NCBI GenBank assembly: GCA_038373885.1
Contig: JAWZYV010013571.1
Coordinates: 44,696-108,695, forward strand
Origin: Cheiracanthium punctorium
Lineage: Eukaryota; Arthropoda; Arachnida; Araneae; Cheiracanthiidae
Direction of reading: 5' to 3'
DNA: 64,000 nucleotides
Made by a program: the position numbers and the translations under genes. The notes below the pieces were generated by a model. That model was not told the origin of the DNA. It was given only the letters and a program-made list of their open reading frames with translations, and searched no databases. Position 1 is the stretch's first letter. Every line of letters starts with the position of its first letter. Positions 36,340 through 47,570 of this stretch are shown here, one piece after another.

Positions 36340-36670
36340 GGGATAATAATCGAAAAATATCCCTATAAATATCCCTATAACACTGGTAAGTCTTCGCCTT
36401 TCCCCTGAGTGCTTTTAATCCTAAAAGATTAATCCTTAATGCCACTCGTTTATCACACAAACTTAAGGCACTCTCAGAAATCCCTTGATCAGGCGATTGC
36501 AGCGAAATCGCTTAGCAATAAAATAGGCTTTTAACCCCCCACCCGCATTTCTCAGTGACTAAAACAATATGGCCTGTTGATTTCTATAAAAGGATTTCGC
36601 GTGAAATAGGATTTAACTCTGTTTATTTTAGGTTGAATTTACTTTGTGTAAATGGATTTTGTTTGCCGTA
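36340..36670 (+). repeat. Dispersed repeat R2, long copy
   Basis: A direct-orientation partner of 33545-33860, 2.8 kb away, with the same ordered blocks including aagtcttcgcctttcccctg and cttagcaataaaataggc. Copies at 22655 and 26570 show that it is a dispersed family, not only a local duplication. Confidence 0.65.
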
Positions 36671-37140
36671 GAGTTGGGAAATATAAAAGCCTTAAGATAA
36701 CATTTTGTTAGTAAATAGTATTGGTTTTATTTTGTTTTCTGCAGGATACTGTATCATTTTTAAATACAGGATATTTGGCCCAGCCCTCTTTTAATCAAAT
36801 GTAAAATTATGTTTGAAATGTTTTGCTAAAATATTTAAATGTACTGTTACACTATCTTAATGTCTTCAAAATAGTATAGTAAAAAATAATATTATCATTA
36901 ATGTATAACACAGAATTGCCAAATTTTAAGCTTTTACTAAGATTATCAACCACAATTTTTAAATAGTTTTAGCTTAATATTTTTTAATTATTAGCTAGCA
37001 CCAATTTGCAAGTGTAAAAGCTAACACTTATATATCCTATAACACATATATCGTATTGTTTTGCATCACTTAAAAGAATAACAAAATGGAAGGTTTTATT
37101 GTTGTGGGATTATGGCCAATTATCTGCTGGTGGGATCTAG

Positions 37141-37582
37141 CACTGCCTCCTAGATATAGAAAGCCTAACCGCTGCTACGTCACCAAGCCTCTACGTCATC
37201 AACTGGCCTTCTAAAGGTGACGTCATCACAGATTAACTTTCATAAAGTAAAACTATTCGAAATTTCTGGTGAATTTACTCTCTCATAACAACATTTTAAT
37301 GAATTGACATAGAAAAAATAATATTACAAAAAAGAGCAGTTTTTAACTGTAACTAATTATATAATGTAATAAGGGAGTAAATCACAATGAATTGTTTTGT
37401 GTCACGAACGCATTTTAATTTTTATCTTTCACCTAAGATACCTTTTAATATTTGTAGCATTCACCAGAAATCTGAAATAGTTTTACTTTATGAGAATGGA
37501 AGTGTGGTGACGTCATTACTGGAAGGCCTAATGATGACGTCGAAGCTTCAGCGCTCAGGCTTTCTGTATCTAGGTGGCAGTG
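37141..37582. repeat. MITE-A, best-preserved copy, 442 bp, 7-bp TSD
   Basis: gatctag flanks both ends (37134-37140 and 37583-37589). The termini CACTGCCTCCTAGATATAG and tgtatctaggtggcagtg are inverted copies, and the arms pair for well over 100 bp. Exact CRE octamers TGACGTCA lie at 37218-37225 (left arm) and 37508-37515 (right arm). The 97-codon frame at 37387-37680 runs out of the element and is not a gene. Confidence 0.9.
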
Positions 37583-38514
37583 GATCTAGGCCAAGGGAGG
37601 AAGCCCTCTCTTTCTGGGGTCTTTCTAAGGGAAAAGCGTTTCCTGTTTCATTTGCATACAGTAATATTGTACACATTTAATAAATTCCAATTTAATTATG
37701 CGAATAATAATAATGATCACTAAAATACTAAATTTAAACAGAATATTTTATTCAAATTTAAAGATAGCAATAACATCCATAATAAGCAGCTAACCAATCT
37801 TAGGAATTATCCAAAAAATCCAATCTTAGTATTATGATCTGCAATCTAATCTTTATTTTGGCATTCGGTTCTAAATTAATGAGGAAATAACTGTTTTTGA
37901 TGGTTTTATTTTAAGTAGTTGAATACACATTTAAATTCTTTTAGTAAGACAGTTGTAATATCAAATAAAATTTAATCTGAACTATAACTTTTATAGATTT
38001 TCAACCTGGATAACAACTAAGGGCAGATAGAATGCACGGTGTTAAAGCTCTCAAACTTTTCCGATTTTCTCAACAATCGTTGTCGCTTCACTGCAAGAAG
38101 AGAACAAACGTAAACGAGCATGGGTGTTTCACACAGTGTTATTGGTTGGATAAATTGCTACACATGCGGAGAAAAAAAATACAAAATAGCTAGAGCCTTA
38201 AAAATGTGAATACTTTTAAAGCGCAAGTAAATTATTGTTCCATTTGTTTCATATTTACACATTTTGATTTTCAAAATCTCAGACCTCTAAAACTGATTTG
38301 AGATTTCGTTGGACTGTTGAATATATCAACATATGTGGCAATAATGAATTTTCTTACTACTGTAACTGCAATATTAAAAGCAGAAAATGAAATTAATTAT
38401 TAATTTTAAGTAAGGAAAGATGAACTTGCGGTTTTCATTAATACAGACAAAACCTATCCAAGTTCCCTAAAATTCTTTTTACATACACTAACCGTAAAAA
38501 AAATCAACAGGAAA

Positions 38515-38528
38515 GCGCCATCTGGTGA
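38515..38528 (-). promoter_or_regulatory. CTCF-like binding site
   Basis: On the minus strand TCACCAGATGGCGC matches the CTCF core consensus CCASYAGRKGGCRS at 13 of 14 positions. CTCF binds DNA as an insulator and architectural protein in insects and vertebrates. A single motif match is weak evidence. Confidence 0.3.
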
Positions 38529-38589
38529 CTCAAATTTTAAAACCATTTTTTCTTTCAATATTATGATACCTGTCACTGTAATTTTATCC

Positions 38590-38835
38590 ACGTTTTCAGT
38601 ACAGATGGGATATTTCTCCTCACATCGGTATCCGATATCTGCGACAGAATCCGGAAAGGTTCTGCAAATGCACTCGCATAGATACTCCGCATCGTTTTCA
38701 AAAACGTATTTCCATTATCGGAAACAGGAGCGTTTTGATGGAAATACACTTACTGACAAAAGTGAGGGATTGCTTTGACAGTGCATTTGCGGAATGATTT
38801 TGGATACCATTTTCCCATGAGGAATCCCTGAATCT
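38590..38835. repeat. Imperfect palindromic element, about 245 bp
   Basis: gggatatttctcctcacatc + ggtatcc near 38607 pairs with the inverse of ggataccattttcccatgag + gaatccc near 38800. Inner pairs are tctgcaaatgcact/agtgcatttgcgga and gtatttccat/atggaaatac. It is MITE-like and non-coding, although it is spanned by a 71-codon frame. Confidence 0.6.
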
Positions 38836-40086
38836 GATAATTCTTATAGAGATGATTAATGAACAACATTCTATGCTATATAATGAAAACTGAGGGATGG
38901 GATTGTTCTCAGATAATAGAAATTTGATAATTGAAGGTTTTTGCTGAAAAAAGGGGGTAGTACAAACCCTACTGGAGTTCGTGGTTACATGTACTCGTTA
39001 AAATGTAATTCGAACATAAGTGTCAACAAGTTTGGAATATAACTAACCACTTTTCACAAACAGTAAATTTTATTTTATTATATAGCCACCAATAATCTAT
39101 GGGTTTGATTTGGATAAAAAAAATCTCTCAGACTGGTCCGCGGTGCATATTGAATCCAAAATAGAACTGATTAAAAACGTGGTAAAGTCCCATACGAATT
39201 ACATGGCCCGTGACTTCTCTAAACAACAGTCAATTAAATTCCGAAAATGCTGGTAGCTATGTCTCCAAGTGAAATCTTCCTGTTTCATTAGTTTGTGTTG
39301 AATCCCTAAAGGTATTTCCAGTTCTCCGCAAACTTGAATATTTGGAAATACCGCTTTCCTCCTTCAAATCATTCATTTAACGGATTTATTTAGCTCGTTG
39401 TATAATTTTTAGGTCAAACCTTTTTAACATAATTAAATATGAACGTTTTTAAGCTCGTTACACCAAAATAACGTCAGACTCACCCACGATATCTACCCTC
39501 TTGATTAGAGGATGCGAAGAAATTAATCTCACGCTGGTCACTGATCTACTTTTATGGAATATTGTGGAAATGTATTATGTAGTCGTAACTGAATTTTAAA
39601 GCCTATTAAACTACACGTGTTTCTTATGCATTTTGTATCGCATGACCACAAAATGACGTCAAAATGAAATGCCATATTTAACGCGAATGCTCCAAAGCAA
39701 AATAAATAAGTATTCACTTGTTCACTATGCTGACTAATCTATTTTTTCAGACACTAAAGAAGCTTTCGAGACTGAAAGTCCCAAAAATGAGTGCATACCT
39801 AATCTAAATAGTTTTACACAACAGCGTGAAATTTCATACCCATCTGTCAAACGGTGTGGATTTGTGTTTCAAACAAACAAACAAAAAAGGGGGGAGGTGG
39901 CAGTGTGTTTAACCCGAGATAGAGGCGGGAATGAGTAATGACTGAATAAGCGATTTTTCGCAGAAAGCGGATGAAAAATTCTGGAACGGATTGTAGATTG
40001 CACTGCCTCCGTAAAGTAGCAGTTACCATTATCTTTAATTTAATTTATTTTATGTGATTTCTGATTGTGAATTTTTTTATGTTTAT
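38836..40086. other. No recognisable gene
   Basis: A+T-rich sequence. tttggaatataactaaccac + tttt near 39031 resembles the inner part of a MITE-B end. The minus-strand frame at 39847-40029 is unrecognised. Confidence 0.4.
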
Positions 40087-40135
40087 GCGTAGTTGCCAAC
40101 TATTCCGAAATATAATTAACCTCTACTTTTAAACA
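40087..40135 (+). repeat. MITE-B terminus (solo)
   Basis: cgtagttgccaactattccg is followed by aatataattaacctct-actt, matching the aattaaccactt subtype of MITE-B. Confidence 0.5.
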
Positions 40136-40164
40136 GGAATTTTTATGGTAGGTAGAGTAAAACT

Positions 40165-40275
40165 ACGAACCGGACATTATATGACGCAGCGAAAGGACCT
40201 CAAAATGGCGGCTCTCCCTCCTTCCGCCGCAGGCAGTGCTTCACAGTCCCCACTCATTGCAACGAATTCTTTGAT
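40165..40275 (+). promoter_or_regulatory. G+C-richer island with a YY1-like motif
   Basis: AAAATGGCGGC at 40202-40212 equals the strong YY1/Pho consensus, which is common at promoters and first exons. It sits in a short G+C-richer patch (ccttccgccgcaggcagtgc). No TATA box or coding exon follows that I can recognise, so a promoter is only a possibility. Confidence 0.25.
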
Positions 40276-41005
40276 CCTTTAGCTATGGAGTGGTGTAGTT
40301 AAATTTTGGATGTAGATGATAGGTGTATACCTGCAATATGAAACTGTACCCTCCGATTTTTTCACCATGAGTTTTCTGAATTGCCTCCCACTATGGAAGC
40401 AAATTAAAAGAAATAGTTTCGTTTTGAAAAAAAAAATCAATTTTCAGATTTATATTATTTATTTACTAGATACACTTGTTTCCTTTAATGCAATTAGATG
40501 TACTTGTTCCATTTAATGCAAATAGATATACTTACTTCACGTAAACATTTAAAATACGTTTTTAGGTATACCGTCAAACTGCTGAAAAAAAATCTGTTTC
40601 AGGAGAAAACTAGCTTATTTTCTATGGGGATTTTTTCTTTTTCTTGCGCCCTGTTGTGAGGCTAAAAGGAGTTCGTTGTACCTTTTAATTTTCTTTCATT
40701 TTTCTTGCCCGAAATCCTTGACAGGGCTTTGAAAGTTTTTAGTTTAAAAATGTCTTTTACTATGCTTTTTTACAATGTTGAGTTACATTTTATTTAACAA
40801 GCCTTTTAAATTTCAGACTTCATGAAACTTGAGTTTGCTAGCAGTTTCTTTTCATTCGATTATTTTACATTGTAAATCTGATTTTAATATCCGGTTTGCA
40901 AGATTCTGCAGTGTATTGCTCTTTTTACGATATTAAACTTTATGTTATTTTAGCTAGATGATATTTGCTATTGGAAAAAACACTCAAAATACTGGTGTTA
41001 AACGC

Positions 41006-41245
41006 TAAAGTAAATAAAAAACTTTGTTAAACATACACATAAAATGTTACAGGGGAGTAGATACGTACGTTTCGACCAAAAATTGTTTTGGTCTTCTTCA
41101 GTCAAAGCACTTCGTCACAAGGAGTGTTCCTTGTGACGAAGGGCTTTGACTGAGGAAGACCAAAACAATTTTTGGTCGAAACTTACGTATCTACTCCCCT
41201 GTAACATCTTATGTGTGTTTTTTATAAAGTTTTTTATTTACTTTA
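41006..41245. repeat. 240-bp near-perfect inverted repeat with 4-nt loop
   Basis: Arms 41006-41123 and 41128-41245 (118 bp each) pair with roughly eight mismatches by eye, around the loop gtgt. Each arm contains a smaller stem gaccaaaa/ttttggtc. On either strand this lies in the context CTGA(A/G)GAAGACC...GGTCGAAAC, which resembles conserved hairpins of Penelope-like and other retroelements. Either strand would fold into one long hairpin RNA. No coding capacity. Confidence 0.9.
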
Positions 41246-44190
41246 GATAATTGGTATTGTTATTTTTTTATAATGATGCACAGTATATGTTGATATTTGT
41301 TAGTTTTAATTTTTACGAATTTCTGGGTCTTTCAGTCCTTTAACGTTAAAAATAGTTTAAAATTCGTATTCTACTTGTCAAATAATTAAATTTTGCATTT
41401 TGTTGCATCAAAATCTGTGTACTAGAATGGGAGATACGGTGTTTGGGGTCTTATTTTTTGGCGCCACGTTTGGCGACTTTTCGGGACATTTGGCACGATT
41501 TTTCAAATGGGGTTTGTAAAGCTTGCTTTCCTGCAATAGTGTTGCGCAATAACCTTGTATTATTCATTAATAGTTCTATTACGTATTCAAATCTCCCGCT
41601 TCATAGGGATTCTTGGAGAAATAGCTTCTTCGAAAAGTTTCTTCTAACTACGGTAACATCTATAAACATGGAGGCAGAGAGACCGAAGAGTTAGTTGTTA
41701 CCGAACGCGCGTTGAGTTCGCAATACTCAGTGAATCGTGCTATTGGTGCAATATTTTTCTTGTTTTTAAAAGCTACTTTTTAAGTGCTATGTGTAAATTC
41801 TTCATTCCTGAGTGATTGTTTACGATTTCCCTCGTAAATTTTCACAGATTTTCTGCTTGTGGTAGTGTTTGTGTGAGAAATACAGCATGTGTGAAAGCTT
41901 GTGTATTGAGCGGACTGTTATAAGCACGGCACTGGCCATTAGTGCCTGTGAATTTTGTACAGCTAATTGTTTATAATGGCTTTTTTAAAGAAATTTGCGT
42001 TAGTGCACCTTGTGAATAGTACGAATGGGGCATTTGCTGACTATCTGGTCACATGAATCAACTGTAGAATGCTCTGTAGGATATTTTAATTATAACCAAC
42101 CCACATTTATTAGAAATCAATTTGAAGATCATTAAAAATTTCGGAAAGTATTTAGAAAATGATGTTTAAAACGCATTTGATTTCTAAAGCATTTAAAAAT
42201 AATATTCAGATCTACACAATATTCTCGATTTTATTTTTTATTATATTTAAATTTTTGTTATTGCATGTATAATTTATTTATTGGCTTTATCTTCTTGAAA
42301 TCTGTATATCCCTTTATTTAAATAGAAAAATTTATTTATTTATTTATTTATTAACAAACACATGTTGAATTTGAAAAAGTAATACGACTCAAAAGTAATG
42401 TCATGTTCTTAAAAGATGTAATTTAATTTTTGCTGGATGTTCTTTATATGAATTTATGAAAGTTTATGCGTAGAAAAACAACTGTTATTAAATAAAGACA
42501 TTGTGCCATTAAAAGTCTCCAAAATAATTCTTACTTTGTAGTTTTCCTTACGACACTAAATATTTAAATATATGCTTTTAATGAATACAGTCACTTAAAT
42601 AAATTACTGAAAATATTTAACAAATTAATATGTATTTCATTTGTAAAATTATGCACACTGTGTTAATGGAATTAAGTTATTTCCGAAGTAATTCATTATG
42701 TATGGCATTTTCGAAGAATATGTTTTTTTTATTTTTTTTTTACTTAAGTAACATATCAGTGTAATTGGATTCATATATTTACTTTAAAATAAGCGATCAG
42801 ATAGCAAATGAATTTAGTTTGACATAAGGTAAAAGGGTAGTATAAATTTTCTTTAATAGATGATGCAGATAGTGATTTTCTAAAGGAAATTTTTAAAGAA
42901 AAATTAGATTTTAATAAAATATGTAAATATTTAATGTTTCAGGCATTGCGTACAATTTTTCACGGAAGCGCCATTACTTTTAATAGCATTAAGGAAATTT
43001 TTGTATTGTATACAGTTTTCTAATAATGTTATAAATACAAAAATAAAGAAGAAATTTTACATTATTCACTAAAATAAAATTTCTGAATATTAACGTATTT
43101 TTTTCTTGTTAAATATATAATTAAATAAAACAGTGGATTAAAAAAATTAATCTAATTTGAAGCTGCTAATCTTTTGAGATTATCAACCACTTTCCATTAA
43201 TAGCATATTTTCAAGTAGATTTTACATGCCGGTAAAACTTTCTAATAGAGTTTGTTGTATTCTAAATGAAAATTGCTCTTACAACAACGGTTAACTCTAA
43301 TCCAGAGAATCTGGCGTCCATGTTAATTTGAATACTAAAACACTTTATTCATACAATATCTATCAACAAACTATTACTGCAAAATCTGTTCTGTTTAGTT
43401 TTAAAGATACTTTCAATGAATACGATACTATTAAAAACCGAAAATTAAAAATATAATAAAGACTACATTTAAAAAATACTTAATTTACAGTTTTATTAAT
43501 GAATAACCTTTTAATATCATTATATAACAAGTAAAAGTTTATGTCTTAAGGGAAAAAAATGTTATCTGAAAGTAAACTATTACAGTTCTTTTTCTTCTGC
43601 TAAAGCCAAGCAAAATGAATCTTTTAAACAACTAAACAATACTGCTCGGCAGCCATATTACACCTAACTTTTTCTCATAGTTCTGTAATCCAAGTATCCC
43701 AATCCCCTTGTCATCCTTCTATCTTAATGTAATTAGATTGCTTTTGTTGATCCAGACAAGTGAAGGTTTGACATTATCTGTCAACTGTCAGCAGCTGAGC
43801 CAGCAGTGAGATGAAAAGATTACCTATCTTCAGTGACGCTTTCAGCTTTCTAAGGGGTGCCATATATGAAGTATAGGTAGTGTTATTTAATCAAAATGCA
43901 GTGATATGGTCTTTGTGGTTTCGGTTTATATATTTTTCTGTGGAAAATTTAAAATGATATTTGAAAATATGCGAAATTTTGTAAAACTGGCGAGTAGGTT
44001 GAAATTAACCCTACTGTGCAAACTGTAGACAATCGGCTACACCTTCTTTTTCCGTAATAAAAGCAAAATTTCGTAGCTTTGTATAAAATATGCATTTAAA
44101 ACAAATGTAAGACCGTTATGGAAATAATTTATAGTCTTTGAAAAGTTAAGGTAGCATTACTTTTTGAGCAAACAAGCATGCAATCACAAG
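41246..44190. other. No recognisable gene; possible untranslated first exon near 41.65-42.05 kb
   Basis: Around 41650-42050 the composition is more balanced (cgaacgcgcgttgagttcgc, gagcggactgttataagcac) and an arthropod-style initiator TCAGT occurs near 41727. A short ATG frame (MAFLKKFALVHLVNS...) starts near 41975 and stops after 26 codons. None of this is decisive. The remainder to 44190 is A+T-rich without recognisable content. Confidence 0.25.
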
Positions 44191-44338
44191 CATAGCTGCC
44201 AGCCTACCAGATTTCTTTGGGAGATCTTCCACCATAATTTTTCACACAACCATGTTGTAAATTAAATTTTTTAATTATAAATTAATGAGTAAAAGATAGT
44301 GGTGGGGAATTTCCCTAAGAAATCCGGACGGTTGGCAG

Positions 44339-45148
44339 TAGGGGTCGCTAATCATTTAAGCAAAACCGGTATTTTCGGTATTGGCCCCAGACCAATACCG
44401 ATAATCCGGTATTTTCGATATTTCCGGGATTAAGCTAAAGTTAGCAAATTTAGTATAATAAAGTTAGTTTGCGGAGGAATAGTAAGTAGGTACCTAACCT
44501 AAATGAATTTATCTTCTAAATAAAACAAAATATTCATTGACACAAGGTTTATTATTTGATATGTTGGTAATCAATCAGTTAGTTCTTAGCAATAATTTAT
44601 TGACTAGGAAGTAGGATTCCTTCGAGGAATCAGTTCTAAAAATAAAATGCTTATCAAACTTAAACATCTCACAAAAGTCGCAACATAAACAAAACGAACC
44701 AAAAAAATGCACTTCTAATTAATTCTCATAAAACATAAAATTAATAAATTCTCATGAAACATAAAATTAATAAATTCTCATGAAACATAAAATTAACTCA
44801 TAGTATGGTTTACTAATCATCAAATAATATTCTAATTAACAAAATAATAAAAATGCTTAAATTAAATTCAGTCCAAATGAAATTGAGTTATAAAGAGGTA
44901 ATAAAAATATTATTAAATCTCCATTAAATTTTTGGTTGAACGAACGAGGTGAACGAATTCGCGCGCGCGTAATTTGAATGAAATGGTGCGTAACTTTTTC
45001 TATTTGTATTTGCTTTTTATTTATTTTACTAAAACCGAAAATACCGTATATCCCGGTTTTTGTGAAATGAATACCGGTATTAATTAGACCTAAATTTGGC
45101 CCGGTATTCCGATATTTTCGAAATTCGTATCCCGGTTTGCGACCCCTA
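44339..45148. mobile_element. Non-autonomous hAT element, 810 bp, 8-bp TSD
   Basis: The termini TAGGGGTCGC and GCGACCCCTA are exact inverted repeats, flanked by gttggcag on both sides (44331-44338 and 45149-45156). The subterminal regions are rich in ccggtatttt/aaataccgg repeats in both orientations, the usual pattern of hAT transposase-binding sites. The interior is A+T-rich with no transposase. It inserted into the MITE-B copy. Confidence 0.92.
44722..44796 (+). repeat. 26-bp minisatellite, three units
   Basis: The unit attctcatgaaacataaaat + taataa repeats three times (first unit with one substitution, last truncated). It lies inside the hAT element. Confidence 0.85.
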
Positions 45149-45224
45149 GTTGGCAGCTATGTAAAATGGCGTGCATCCAGTTCGTAGAACAAATTTTTGC
45201 CCGAATTTTTGATTGACTCTAATC

Positions 45225-46226
45225 CAACGTTTCCCAACGTGGGGGCCCACGCCCCACAAAGGGGCAGTTCAAAAATGGACTGAACACGAGTTTAACCCTT
45301 TTGCTCCGGGCCATTTAAATGCAATGCTAGATTTCGATGCCAAAATTGAAAGAAAAAAGCAAATTCTTAAATAACTGCGACCAATAAATATTATAAATTC
45401 GTTTAACGAGACCAATATATCAACTGCGTTTTTGGCGTCGTTAAATTAACCCCCCAGAGTAGCGTCCCCCCAACGGCTCAAAGAAGTTTTAAAGCAGGTT
45501 GCCAGATGACTCAGAATATTCATTGTACTAGTGCGAACGACTAATGTAAAAGATTTTTCTGATTTAAAACAAATTGGTTTTCCAACATGGATGAAGCAGC
45601 CAATGTTAGTGGATTTGTCTGATACATCAAATATACAGTATCAAGTAGAACTCGCAGAAATGGAAAATGAGTCAGTTAAAACTTTATTTAATGTAAAAGG
45701 AGCAATGGCATGGCTTTGTGAGGAAACAGAAATCAAATACTCAAATTAAACCAAATGTGCAACAAAACTACTTTTACTGTTTCCATATTCATGGTTGGTC
45801 AAATGCCAAATGCGGATTTAATGCTGTAAATGACTAGTTGGCGAAAAGAAGAAATTGTCTGGATATAACACAACGCGCGGAGACTTGAGACTGAAGCTAG
45901 CCAAATTGGGACCTATCTCTGTGCAGCAAGCATCAAGCGCAAGGATATCATTAAATTAAAATATTAAATTGTAATAGAAAAAAATCTTCATTAAAATTAT
46001 TTCGATTTTGAATTTCAGTTTTTCATTATATGTATTGAAAATTTATTTACTGTGTTTCGTTAACAATTTCTCGTGATTTCTTTCTAAAACCTATCATTGA
46101 AGTTTCTTAAGTGAACAATTCATTTTTTTAATATTAAAAATTATGTATATGTTACATAGGGGGGGGGCATAAGAATTTTAGAAAAGCTTAGGTGGGACAT
46201 GGCACAAAAGAGGTTGGGAAACACTG
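45225..46226 (+). mobile_element. hAT element, 1002 bp, deletion derivative, 8-bp TSD
   Basis: ctctaatc flanks both ends (45217-45224 and 46227-46234). The TIRs are CAACGTTTCCCAACG and, on the minus strand, CAGTGTTTCCCAACCT, the cagtgtttcccaac class known from several animal hAT families. G/C runs lie just inside both ends. It retains only the end of a transposase gene. Confidence 0.92.
45531..45955 (+). pseudogene. hAT transposase C-terminal remnant
   Basis: The frame beginning near 45531 contains FPTWMKQPMLVDLSD, YQVELAEMENESVKTLFNVK and GAMAWLCEETEIKYSN, then a stop. In shifted frames the expected continuation is visible: ATKLLLLFPYSWLV, then a KRRN-like block, and TRGDLRLKLAKLGPISVQQA. 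This is the order of the hAT dimerisation region of ZBED5/SCAND3-like transposases. Stops and at least two frameshifts are present, and the RNase H-like catalytic core is absent, so the protein is dead. Confidence 0.8.
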
Positions 46227-46303
46227 CTCTAATCTAATGAAAATAAGAACAATTTATTAAAAAATGTTTTATACTTATTACTATATGGACTAAATAAGGT
46301 AGA

Positions 46304-46526
46304 TGTTGTTGTGTGTGATTATGGCAACACTACACTAGAGCGATCTGCCACGGTAGGAGGACTTTCTAAGGGGTTCTAACGCGTATTCACGTTACATCTG
46401 GAGAAAACCTACCAAAACTCCATAACGTTAGATCGAAAGCCGCGCGATGGGACCCGAACCCGGGACCTTCACACTTCGGCGATCTACCATTTTCAGTGGC
46501 ATAACCACTGTGCCATGTCGAGACCT
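46304..46526 (-). mobile_element. tRNA-derived SINE (SINE-1), second copy, 13-bp TSD
   Basis: The flanks taaataaggtaga (46291-46303) and taaataaagtaga (46527-46539) match at 12 of 13 bases. The minus-strand order is the same as at 30262-30486: TGGCACAGTGG, GGTTCGGGTCCC, body, and a 3' end ataatcacacacaacaac. The (ACA)n tail resembles that of the local LINE's 3' end, which hints at the mobilising partner. Confidence 0.9.
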
Positions 46527-46539
46527 TAAATAAAGTAGA

Positions 46540-47570
46540 ATTAGGCTACTTAATTTCCTTTTGTCTTATGGGCGGACAATAAGATTTTTCGCAATTTGAG
46601 CTATTTTTCATTGTTTTTCTGGGAAACTTCGTATTGAAGCTTTTTAAAATATTTTTCCTAGGAAATCTTAAATGAAGTTGCAAATTGCAATTTTATTTTT
46701 AGTTCATTTTAAAATTCACGCCTTTTAGGTTAATCATCCAAGAAGTAATTTCGTTTTTCTAATATAACTGGCAAGTGCATTAACTTTCCATCCTCCTACC
46801 TGAAAGAAATTTTTAGAATTGATCTTCTCTTTACGGGTTTGCCTAAATTTATTGCAGTTTTATATTGTTAAAAATGAAAGAACTCTGTAGCGTACGTTGT
46901 ACATTTTTCACTCATGCTTTCCTTTGCTAGGCTTTACTCACATAATATCCATGCATGTATTATGACATACTTTCCAACATAATTTAAGAAATTAGAGAGC
47001 ATGTAAAAACACAGTTAATCTGAAAGATTTTATATTTTTAAAAGTGAAATAGAACGTTCATTTCAAAGATCCAATATTTAAAAAATATGTTTACTATATC
47101 AATCGCCGTTTGTTGGTGCTATCAACTAAGAGTATTTGGCGCACGCTTTTTATATTTTGCTATTTTGAATTTTTCAAACATAAAAAAAATTAAGTCAGTT
47201 GCTTTAATAAATTGAAAAATCGTTTCTAAGATGATCTAGTATAAATCAATGATAATGCGGCATTAATCTAATAAGATCAACCTTTAATGCAATTCCCATG
47301 CTTTTTACTCTGAACGTCTATATGTTTAATAAGATTTATGCAATTTTAAGAATAATACTGCTAACATAAAATTGGATTTTGATCTTTTTACTAAAATCGC
47401 CAATGCATTGCTACGTAATTATTTTCGGTACATTGCACATATTAGCTTAGAAAAACGGAAAGTTCTACTGTGAAGCGAGCTGTTATCACATAGTAATGTC
47501 AATTGCAAAAGCGATTCGCGGAGGTTGATAAGCATTAATAATTAACAAGCAGGGAGTAGGGCGCCCCCAG
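46540..47570. other. No recognisable feature
   Basis: A+T-rich sequence with no open frame or repeat of note. Confidence 0.45.

Larger units (their letters stand above)
44191..45161. repeat. MITE-B copy interrupted by a hAT element
   Basis: The left end catagctgccagcctaccag and the right end (minus strand catagctgccaaccgtccgg) are inverted over 44 bp, including ggtggggaatttcc/ggagatcttccacc. The right end is split: cggacggttggcag, then the hAT, then ctatg. Without the hAT and one copy of its duplication the element is 153 bp. Confidence 0.85.
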
